In this document: positions 34,765 to 46,700 of the stretch, one piece after another
How positions within the stretch are numbered: position 1 is the first letter of the stretch
Layout: each line of letters starts with the position of its first letter
Source: Nematostella vectensis
Lineage: Eukaryota; Cnidaria; Anthozoa; Actiniaria; Edwardsiidae
Reading direction: 5' to 3'
DNA length: 60,000 bases
Assembly (NCBI RefSeq): GCF_932526225.1
Contig: NC_064037.1
Location: 17,400,471-17,460,470 of the forward strand
The notes under the pieces: generated by a model
What the model saw: the letters and a program-made list of their open reading frames with translations, nothing else
Database searches by the model: none
What the model was told of the DNA's origin: nothing
Position numbers and translations under genes: made by a program

Positions 34765-37700
34765 ATGGCGGAACCAAAAGCGTACCCCATCGGTGAATAT
34801 GGCCCTCAATACCAGGACAGATACCAGATTGCAAGAGATTACAGAAACAGAGCGTAAGTATGTAATTTTGCTCAGCCTCGATTGGCTTCGTTTATCGAAA
34901 TATTACGTCGACTTCGTGGTTAACATCGAAAGTTAACTGCTCTTCTTAGGGAATATTTCCCAAGAACTTTTCACCTACTACACGCTAGCGATACAAGCCA
35001 GTTTGAATGCTGTCATGCTACTAATGAGACTTGGATAATGTTAGAAATTTAATTATAGAAAAGAATGAATTATGCGCTATAGCACAAACTGCTACGATGT
35101 GGTGAATTTCCCATGTTGTTTTAGTAAAGGTTTCCATTGCCTTACCTGATTTATTATCTTCCCCTAAACACTTGGCTTTAAATTTAGCCCCAATATTTAG
35201 TTGTATGATGCCGCTTTATTCTATGTGGAAGAGTCTCTTAATTGATTTGTTTTATGCCTTTTTGGAGAAAAAGCACAATGTTTTGAAAATATATTTTTAA
35301 GTATTCAGAAATACTTTTGGTAATGCATATACCAGGAATAAACTTTTAAATAGGGAAATGCTTTTAGCTATGGCAGAGACAATAAAAATGGGATTACAAC
35401 TTGAGAAGAAGAATAGATACTACTTGACCAAAACTGTGGATTTTCTTTGTATTTTGTGTGTTTTTTTTAAAATGACAGTTTCAAGAATGTGATTCTGGTG
35501 ACCGATTTTAAACCCAACACATTTTCTGGTAGATAGAGTTGATTATTCTTTGAATTAATAACACAAATGTGCCCAAAGAACCTCAAGTTGGAGTTTATCT
35601 GGTCACATCAATGGATATGAAACACATGCCCAGAAATTGATCTCTGACCTGCAGATTGTTGAAAATTGTGTCCTTAGAACTTGCTATTTGATCTTTCGCC
35701 AATCATGTAATCAAACCCAACGCTCTGATTTTGGCACATGACTTTTACTGGACATGGAGAATTGATTCCCATCTAAAACTCTACTATGAATTTACATCAA
35801 TTCAAGACTTGATCTCCAGCTCCCTGTGGTCGCCTACGAACAGAGAGAATATTTGCCCTTTAATTATTTTTATTAGCAAATGCCAAAGTGGAATTTCTTG
35901 ATTCTCTTGCTCACAAAAATATTTGTGCATTTTGCAGGAATAAGGAAACAGAAGACAAAAATGAAACAAAGAAAGATTCACAGGTATCTAAATTTTGTGC
36001 ATTTATATGCATTTTATATTATTTGTCTGTGTATTCACTTTTAAATGTCAGTACATCTGAGAATAATTCTGTCCTCTCTGCTTGTGGCTTGCATGTTGCA
36101 TTTGGTATCATTTGTAATCTGAAATGTGTGCAATGAAAATAGGGTATATGTTGAGACTTGTTAAATTCCACTAGAAATATAATGTACAGGTTGTGCAGGT
36201 TGGTTATGTCATGGATTTAACGTTTGCAACTTTAGGCATGTCCCTTCAACATGACTGCAAGGAACTTTCCAAAGAAAAGGTAAGGCTACCAATGCTCTCT
36301 TCATCTCTAGTTAAATATTTAATCATCGTGGATCTTCTTTAATCAGGAATCACATCCGGTCATCAATAGCATCTTATAATAGAACAAGGTAAGTAAATTC
36401 TGACAATTTTCCTTTTCTTTAGATATAATGTTCTAAAGCAAAAACAAATATACTTTTACAATGTATTCAACCATTACAGTGAACAACTATTTCAACCACA
36501 ATCACAGATAATTCTAATAGTGTATACACAACCATACAAATTACTGGTTAGTGCTAACCAGTGGTTATCTGATGTTCCTGGTGGGAGAAAGTGGGAAAAA
36601 GTGTTTTAACAGGGTTCGTACAAGTCCTTGAAAACCTTGAAAGTGCTTGAATTTTAAAATTTGAAATTCAAGGTCTGGAAAGTGCTTGAATTCTTACTAT
36701 CAGTCCTTGATAGTCTTTGAAAAATATTTGATTAAAGAAACAAAAGTAAATCTTATTGGAGTGAAGATTAATAGCAAATTGTAGCCAAATATATGGTTTG
36801 CGAGCTGTTTCTTTGTATAATTATGTACAAGATAAAGTATGTAAAATCCATGCCCAGAAACAGGATCAGCATAGATCTACGCAGAGCAGATCATACAGTG
36901 AAAGGAAGTGTGTTTCGCCATGTTCTAACTCTTGCTGATGATGGTGGTGGGCTACAAGCATGTGAAGATAGGAGATTGTGATCTCCTGGTGCTCCAGTAC
37001 ACAGAATTTGTGGAGAAAGCTGAGCAAGCCCAGAAGACGATCTTCTTGGATTTTAACTACAAGAGAGGTGGTTCCTTGGATATATTGATTTTCTCTCCAA
37101 ATTTTAAGGCATCTCGATTTCTCGAATTTTAGAGATTCGACTTCTCGTTCTTAAGACAAGACCTCGTTTTCTCTGATTTTCAAAAAAGGCCTTCTTGTCC
37201 TCTCGGAACTTTTTCTCGGATTGACCATTCGCCACAAGCTGGACAGGCTGGGTGCGTACTTCTTCTTCCATATAACCCCATCTTTTTCTATGCGAAGATT
37301 CTATGAGGTATCATAATTTCAACAAAAACGATAATAAAAAAATATATAAGTAAAGTTACATAAGTCAATGCAATAATAGTTCGCTTGCTTTCTCAAAAGC
37401 GTTAAGACTGGCTGCCCTTTCAGTTAGTCCCGGTAGACAGTTCCAATCCCTGATGGTCCATGGGAAGAACGATTTTTTGTGATAGTTGGTTCTTGAAGGT
37501 GGCACTTTGTAGCTTTGGCTTTTCATATGCCTGCTTATTCTATACATCGGCGGGACTGTTGGCAGGCCATCAGTGACAACAAGGCCATGGTGTATCTTAT
37601 AGAACATCAGGGGCCTTGCCCTCTTTCTTCGGATTTCTAGTGAGGACCAACCCAGATAATTGAGCATCTCACTTACACTTGCTGTTCTGTCGTAGCGATG

Positions 37701-40700
37701 AAGCGCAAACCTTGCTGCGCGATCTCTATTCTGATGATGTTTGTCTTTGTGAATGGGTCCCATACAGTACACACATACTCAAGGTATGGACGCACTACAG
37801 CGAAGTAAGCAGACGTCTTTAGCTTGGGGGAGCCTATTCTCAGGTTACGCCGAAGGAAACCGAGGGTGCTGCTTGCTTTGTTGCAGATGTTGTTTATATA
37901 CTTATCCACTTCAAGTCTGATGTTAGGGTGACCCCAAGATATTTTGCCGAGTTGACAGCACACATGGTTTTGCCGTGAAAGTATTGTGTGTAGGTTTTTG
38001 CTTGCGTCCAACCCTTAAGATCTTACATTTAGCTGGGTGAAACTCCATGCTCCATTGTTTCTCCCGCATGGATAATTTGTCTAGGTCCTGTTGCAAAGTG
38101 AAGGCATCCTCGGTAGACTTGATGGTTAAATATATGATGGTATCATCTGCAAAGAGTCTTACAGAGGAGGTCAGATTGTCTGGGAGATTGCTAATGTAAT
38201 AGAGGACATGGGCCCAATACAGAGACTTCGGGTACCCCAGAGAGGACGTCTACAACTTCAGATTATTATCCGTCAAACACCACCTTCTGCTTCCTTGCAG
38301 ATAGGAAGGACTTTTAAGTCCACTTTTAAAATCCACTGATTGGTATTAACACAAACGCCATAGTGCTTTAACTTTGATACAAGGAGTTGGTGATTTCCCT
38401 TGTCAAATGCTTTACTGAAATCCATCACCAAAACGTCGATCTGATTACCTTCATGCATATTGTCCACCAACGAGTGTATAAAACCAGGAAGCTGTGTTTC
38501 ACATGACCGTAGTGCTCTAAATCCATGCTGCTGTCTCTCCTACCTTATAAAGGACCAGAAACGCTTCATCCCCTAGAATTCACCTTCTGAATTATGAGTT
38601 GTTGTTATACGTGTTTCCAATATTCTTACCTTGATTCTGACTGGATTTTTCTTACAGCATCTAGCCTGGAAGAGTTGTATTTGTATCTGTTGACACTCTC
38701 TCATGGTCAGGCAAGAGTCGAAAGAGACTTATCTGTAAATGTCAGTTGAAAACCTTAATAAAGAAACTTATAAAGTTGTTCACAATCGTGGGTCTAGATG
38801 ATCATGGGTCTGATCTAGATGTAAGTAAGGCACTGCTAGATGCGGCAAGTCAAGGGAGGAAACATTAGATCCAATGTCATGAAGACTAGAGAAGCGCCAA
38901 GGAGAAGATTGTTGTAAGCTGTAAGCGAAAATGGCAAGGAGAGCGAGAGAACAAGTGAAACTGTTCAAAGGACACAACTAGGCCTCCTCACTAAGTCAAT
39001 TGCACTGCGAATCTGTGCTAAGGAAAAGCAAAAGGCTTTGAAAAAAGAAAGTTTTGAAAATCTGTAGGCGAACGTTTAATAACAGTCTATTTTCGTATTG
39101 GAAATGAACAATGTACAATTGATAAAAGCTTTGGTAAGACTTGGAAAAGTATATTTGCCCTCTATTGTCTCTATGAATTTATCGTTTCACTAGTCCTTGA
39201 ATTTCTGCAAAAAGTCATTGAAAAAGTCCTTAAAAGTCCTTGAATTTCATTTGTGGAAAATTGTACGAACCCTGTTTAAGGTATAATCATGATTTCGAAA
39301 ATATATACCTCAAAACAGAATGACAATTGTACAACCAATTCGATCACAAGTCCTACTGTTTATGATATGCTTAACCAAGATTACTTCTCAGTTAGGGTTG
39401 AACTTTTTTCCTGACTTTTATCATCTACAGGGGAAGTACTTATGGGGCTAACAAAGCTCTGGAGCTTGTAAGAGCTGCGCTACAACCATCACTGAATGCT
39501 GAAATAGAAACAGTCCTAAAGAGTTATCAAGAGGTACACCCGAACCCTTACACTTGGCCGTATCCCCTTCATATATGAACATTCTCCTCGAAATATAAGC
39601 ACAGTACTTAGCCAACTTTGTGTTTTGTGTCAGATGTTTAAAATGGCAGCCCATAATGTCAAAGACAACACAGGAGAGACAGTCACAGAAGAGCAGATAA
39701 ATAGTGTGATAAGGAAAAGCCTTGATGAGGTAAGAGCTGGTCTGTGTATTCTGTACTGCTGACACAGATTAGGTGTAGAGCCACAACCAAAGTCTAGTAG
39801 CCGGTTGAAGGAAGAAAGAAGTCAAGGGAAAAACTAATGGCTGGAAATTAAGTACTGTGGTACCTCCATGCCTCCCTTGACACCAACTCAGGTATATTAA
39901 GACCTTTATATAGTGGCAACTGAATAGAGGTAGGGTGCTGAATAGGAAAAAAGGATATTAAAAAGGAATATTGACTCATACAATGTAACATCAATTGCCT
40001 GGCAACACACTCAAACATGTCTGTCAATCACTGAAACCAAACTCTAGAGTGAGCGTGTTTGATGAGGAGGCTAATCAAGAATCATTGTGCGCCATGGATA
40101 TTACTAGCTCTAATTGGATATGAGACCTCAAACCAGCTTAATACTATGTTCAAAGCCTGGCTAAACATTAACATGAATGCCTGATGAAAATGAAAATCTC
40201 ACCGAAACATCTGGATGTGTTTGTGAAAGCCACTTGGGGTAATTTTGGAGCTGGTTTTTAAGCATATAAACATTTGCATCCATTACAATATTTGACAAAA
40301 GTGTTTGAATGTTTAGCCAGACCTTAAGTATATTAGGCTCGATTTCCAGCTTTCTGGATAACTGGTCTGGTCGTTTGTCTCGCGATTGAAATTTTAGCCA
40401 ATCAGAAAAGCGCATGGATATCTCTCATGCAGAAGACCGCTGACCAAGAAAAAAACTTGAAGTCTTGAATCCAAAATCCGATGAATTAGCAGTGTAAAAA
40501 TGTTTCAATAGAGAGTTTTTTGTATTCCCTGTCAATGACTTTGAATTATCTTTTACACAGAATGGGTGTGTTTATCCTACAGGCTTCGGAGAATCACTCG
40601 GGTTGAGAATAGGAGCTTTTATTGGGATGTTTGCAACCCTTGACCGATGAAGCGATGGCAGAACAATAAGACAGTTAAACAATTTGTGAGGGATTAACGA

Positions 40701-43700
40701 AATTAATACTTCCCAGCCTCGGTAGAATGGGGAAAATGTTTCACAGCTTGTCAAAATACTTATTTTACTTTAAAGCTAATTATCAAAGATTGTTGAGGCA
40801 AATTAGATATTCTATTTACATTTTGACGCACCAGCAAGTGATCGCTAACATCCGTTGGAACTTATTTCTTACTTTGCACATTTTAGCAAGCTATGCTGAT
40901 TTTGCACTTCCTTGTGTATTCATTTAAATTTTCGAGTGTTTATGGTTGTTTTATAGCACAAATAGATGCAAACAATGCGTGTAATATTATAAGTGACATC
41001 AGAGACAAGCGTGTGTGACCTTTGATCCATCTGTTAGTGGGGCCGATGAGACTAAGCCGCAGCTGGAAATTGAGCCTAGAAGTATATTCTATTGACTAAT
41101 TGTTTTTTGAAGGCAAAGCTGATGTTTAGAGTGGATCCAAGAGGTCAAGCTGAGAAGGTAAAGGTCATCTGGAATGTACTTCTTTGGGGCTTGTGGTAAA
41201 GGTCATCTGGAATGTACTTCTTTGGGGCTTGTGGTAATGGTAATCTGGAATGTACTTCTTTGGGGCTTGGGGTAATGGTCATCTGGAATGTACTTCTTTG
41301 GGGCTTGGGGTAATTGTCATCTGGAATGTACTTCTTTGGGGCCTGGGGTAATGGTCATCTGGAATGTACTTCTTTGGGGCTTGGGGTAATGGTCATCTGG
41401 AATGTACATCTTTGGGGCTTGTGGTAATGGTCATCTGGAATGTACTTCTTTGGGGCTTGTGGTAATGGTCATCTGGAATGTACTTCTTTGGGGCTTGTGG
41501 TAATGGTCATCTGGAATGTACATCTTTGGGGCTTGTGGTAATGGTCATCTGGAATGTACTTCTTTGGGGCTCTGGGTAATGGTCATCTAGAATGTACTTC
41601 TTTGGGGCTTGGGGTAATGGTCATCTGGAATGTACATCTTTGGGGCTTGTGGTAATAGTCATCTGGAATGTACTTCTTTGGGGCTTGTGGTAATGGTCAT
41701 CTGGAATGTACATCTTTGGGGCTCTGGGTAATGGTCATCTGGAATGTACTTCTTTGGGGCTCTGGGTAATGGTCATCTGGAATGTACTTCTTTGGGGCTT
41801 GGGGTAATGGTCATCTGGAATGTACTTCTTTGGGGCTTGGGGTAATGGTCATCTGGAATGTACTTCTTTGGGGCTTGGGGTAATGGTCATCTGGAATGTA
41901 CTTCTTTGGGGCTTGTGGTAATGGTCATCTGGAATGTACATCTTTGGGGCTCTGGGTAATGGTCATCTGGAATGTACTTCTTTGGGGCTTGGGGTAATGG
42001 TCATCTGGAATGTACTTCTTTGGGGCCTGGGGTAATGGTCATCTGGAATGTACTTCTTTTGGGCTTGGGGTAATGGTCATCTGGAATGTACATCTTTGGG
42101 GCTTGTGGTAATGGTCATCTGGAATGTACTTCTTTGGGGCTTGTGGTAATGGTCATCTGGAATGTACTTCTTTGGGGCTTGTGGTAATGGTCATCTGGAA
42201 TGTACATCTTTGGGGCTCTGGGTAATGGTCATCTGGAATGTACTTCTTTGGGGCTTGGGGTAATGGTCATCTGGAATGTACTTCTTTGGGGCTTGTGGTA
42301 ATGGTCATCTGGAATGTACTTCTTTGGGGCTTGGGGTAATTGTCATCTGGAATGTACTTCTTTGGGGCCTGGGGTAATGGTCATCTGGAATGTAATTCTT
42401 TGGGGCTTGGGGTAATGGTCATCTGGAATGTACATCTTTGGGGCTTGTGGTAATGGTCATCTGGAATGTACTTCTTTGGGGCTTGTGGTAATGGTCATCT
42501 GGAATGTACATCTTTGGGGCTCTGGGTAATGGTCATCTAGAATGTACATCTTTGGGGCTTGGGGTAATGGTCATCTGTAATGTACTTCTTTGGGGCTTGT
42601 GGTAATGGTCATCTGGAATGTACTTCTTTGGGGCTTGTGGTAATTGTCATCTGGAATGTACTTCTTTGGGGCTTGTGGTAATGGTCATCTGGAATGTACA
42701 TCTTTGGGGCTCTGGGTAATGGTCATCTGGAATGTACATCTTTGGGGCTTGGGGTAATGGCCATCTGGAATGTACTTCTTTGGGGCTTAGGGTAACGGCC
42801 ATCTGGAATGTACTTCTTTGGGGCTTGGGGTAATGATCAACTGGAATGTACATCTTTGGGGCTTGGGTAAATGGTCATCTGGAATGTACTTCTTTGGGGC
42901 TCTGGGTAATGGTCATCTAGAATGTACTTCTTTGAGGCTTAGGGTAATGGTCAACTGGAATGTACTTCTTTGGGGCTTGTGGTAATGGTCATCTAGAATG
43001 AACTTCTTTGGGGCTTGGAATAATGGTCACTACAACAGGCCTTAAAAACATGTATTTAGCAGAATAAAAAATCAGTTACCATAAGTTATGAAATGGTCTG
43101 TCCCTAAGGGACACAGCTGTGGTAACCAGAGTAATGTTGAGTTTTTTTCTTGTTTGACTTCAGGTTAGATATGAAAGGAATGAGCGAGGAAACAGCCCAT
43201 CCATTGTGAGAAAAGTATGACCAGATATGACCGTGTTCCTCTCATCTAAGAATCTGTTCTGAAAATGGTGTTGATTATATTGTTTTACAGAAACGACCAA
43301 GGTTAGATCCAGAGAGAGAAAGGTGAGTTAAACATAAACATGCACTATAAATGGGAATTGCCCTTACATAATAGGCAAGCTATTATTTGTTATCTCATGC
43401 TGAGGGTAAAAAAAGTATCATTGGGATCAAGGAGACCACACCATTAATGTAAACACATTTCTTGAAACAGACCAAAAATGTTTTAAGATTTGATATGTTT
43501 ACAAGAGATTTTTTTTAGATTGAACATATTGTTGGCTCGTTAGAACTGACAGATAATAAATGAGGGGCTGGGTCATTGGAGTCTCTTCTGCATTATGCTT
43601 ATATCCTTTTTTAATATTAGGACAACTCCTGTTTCTAAACCCACAGAGTCAAAAACCATTGTCGCACATGAGGTATGCTATGAATTTGTTCTATTCTTTG

Positions 43701-46700
43701 CCCTTCCTGGATGGGTATATTTTGAACCAATTCATTTATTACACTTGCCAAACGGATCAGAAACAACTCTTTGTTATTTGAATAGTGGGACCCAGACAGC
43801 ATCACAGATGACACAGAGTTTGTCATGGGTGTAAAGGCTAACAAGTGAGTCCTTTATTCATAGCCAATAAGTAATGATCTAATTCAGCAGAATGCAATTT
43901 GTTGCTTCAGACAGTCTCAAAGTCTGGACACTAACCTAATAAACGTTTTGATAATTACAAAAAAAGGTGATTCACAAGTTCACAAATCACCAGCACTCTC
44001 AAACGATGTGCTCTACTTGTTAAAAAGTGTCTGAAGTTTGGGAATGTATGAAATTTGACCAACTAACTCTATCAGTAGTCCCCAGTTGCTAGATTGAGAA
44101 AGAGCAAAAAAAAAAAAAAAGAATGATTTTCAAAGAAGCGGTGCAAATGAATCTAGGCCAGACATTAAAAAAAAATTATAGCAACTGGTTTAAAGCCTGC
44201 AATTATATACAACATTCTGAATTAATGTCTTTCTTCAGGGTGTTTATTATTTAAAAAAATGTTTTTGAAGTTAGGGTGAAAGCTTTGCCAGATTGTCTAA
44301 CCCGTTTGGTGCCATAGGGCCCTAGGATTTGCAGCCACTCGGGGAAAGCTGTACTACAGACACCCTCACTTGTTTAAGGTATGTCACTGTTGAGTGTATT
44401 AGCAAAGACTTAACAATGGCTCTAAGGTTGCATGCATCCAGAACGAGAATGGGATCTGGTCTGAAGAGATTAGGCTCTGGTCTAGAGAGAATAGGCCCTG
44501 GTCTAAAAAGATTAGTCCCTGGTCTAAAGAGAATAGGCCCTGGTCTAAAAAGATTAGTCCCTGGTCTTAAGAGAATAGGCCCTGGTCTTAAAAGATTAGT
44601 CCCTGGTCTTAAGAGAATAGGCCCTGGTCTTAAGAGAATAGGCCCTGGTCTAAAGAGAATAGGCCCTGGTCTAAAGAGAATAGGCCCTGGTCTTAAGAGA
44701 ATAGGCCCTGGTCTAAAAAGATTAGTCCCTGGTCTAAAGAGAATAGGCCCTGGTCTAAAAAGATTAGTCCCTGGTCTAAAGAGAATAGGCGCTGGTCTTA
44801 AGAGAATAGGCCCTGGTCTTAAGAGAATAGGCCCTGGTCTAAAGAGAATAGGCCCTTGTCTAAAGTGAATAGGCATTGGTCTAAAGAGAATAGGCCCTAA
44901 TCTAAAGAGAATAGGCCCTGGTCTAAAGAGAATAGGCCCTGGTCTAAAGAGAATAGGCCCTGGTCTAAAGAGAATAGGCCCTGATCTAAAGAGAATAGGC
45001 CCTGGTCTTAAGAGAATAGGCCCTGGTCTTAAGAGAATAGGCCCTGGTCTAAAAAGATTAGTCCCTGGTCTAAAAAGATTAGGCCCTGGTCTAAAGAGAA
45101 TAGGCCCTGGTCTAAAGAGAATAGGCCCTGATCTAAAGAGAATAGGCCCTGGTCTTAAGAGAATAGGCCCTGGTCTTAAGAGAATAGGCCCTGGTCTAAA
45201 AAGATTAGTCCCTGGTCTAAAGAGAATAGGCCCTGGTCTAAAAAGATTAGGCCCAGGTCTAAAGAGAATAGGCCCTGGTCTAAAGAGAATAGGCCCTGGT
45301 CTTAAGAGAATAGGCCCTGGTCTTAAGAGAATAGGCCCTGGTTTAAAGAGAATGGGTCCTGGTCTAAATAGAATAGGCGCTGGTCTAAAGAGAGTAGGCC
45401 CTAGACTGAAGAGAATAGGCATTGGTCTTTGAAAGAGAATAGGCATTGATCTAAAGAGAATAGGCCCTGGGCCGTCTAAAGAGAATAGGCAGTGGTCTAA
45501 AGAAAATGGGCCCTGGTCTAAAGAGAATTGGCATTGGTGTAAGAGACTGATCTCAGTCAGTTGTAATATCTTTTGTATCCTAGCTAGCACATACAGAAAC
45601 TTTAGTTATCCTTTATTCCAAAGAGGGCTTGAGAAGTGAGCTTAACCACTTTGTGTTTGGGTGAAGAAAATAAAACCCTTTCCTTTGTGTTGATTTATAC
45701 CCTACTTTGCAAATACATGGGTCAAAGATCGGACATTGTTACAATAAGACAGGCTGTATCATTTGGCCAGGATTTTATCTACCACTTGTTTTATTGTTTG
45801 CAGTATTCTGGTGATTCAGATGATAAGCAGTGGTTGTATGAGCATAATCTTCTCCCCATCACTGGTGGAAAGGTAAGGCTCTCCCCCTCACTGGTGAAAA
45901 GGTAAGGCTCTCCCCCTCACTGGTGGATAGGTAAGGCTCTCCCCATCACTGGTGGATAGGTAAGGCTCTCCCCATCACTGTTGGAAAGGTAAGGCTCTCC
46001 CCATCACTGTTGGAAAGGTAAGGCTCTCCCCATCACTGGTGGATAGGTAAGGCTCTCCCCATCACTTGTGGATAGGTAAGGCTCTCCCCATCACTGGTGG
46101 AACGGTAAGGCTCTCCCCATCACTGGTGGAACGGTAAGGCTCTCCCCATCACTGGTGGATAGGTAAGGCTCTCCCCATCACTGGTGTATAGGTAAGGCTC
46201 TCCCCATCACTGGTGGATAGGTAAGACTATCCCCATCACTGGTGTATAGGTAAGGCTCTCCCCCTCACTGGTGAAAAGGTAAGGCTCTCCCCATCACTGG
46301 TGTATAGGTAAGGCTCTCCCCATCACTGGTGTATAGGTAAGCCTCTCCCCATCACTGGTGGATAGGTATGGCTCTCCCCCTCACTAGTGGAAAGGTAAGG
46401 CTCTCCCCATCACTGGTGGATAGGTAAGGCTCTCCCCCTCACTGGTGGATAGGTAAGGCTCTCCCCCTCACTGGTGGATAGGTAAGGCTCTCCCCATCAC
46501 TGGTGGAAAGGTAAGGCTTTCCCCCTCACTGGTGAAAAGGTAAGGCTTTCCCCCTCACTGGTGGATAGGTAAGGCTCTCCCCCTCACTGGTGGAAAGGTA
46601 AGGCTCTCCCCATCACTGGTGGAAAGGTAAGGCTCTCCCCCTCACTGGTGGAAAGGTAAGGCTCTCCCCATCACTGGTGGAAAGGTAAGGCTCTCCCCCT

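Noticed and set aside
40173-40215. CTGATGA ... CGAAAC, hammerhead-like
   Set aside because: The sequence between the two motifs cannot form stem II, so it is probably chance. The nearby inverted GGCTAAACATT pair was noted but not called an element.
44322-45590. 422-codon open frame on the minus strand
   Set aside because: It is the 21-bp satellite read in translation; the unit length is a multiple of three and the peptide only repeats a seven-residue unit.
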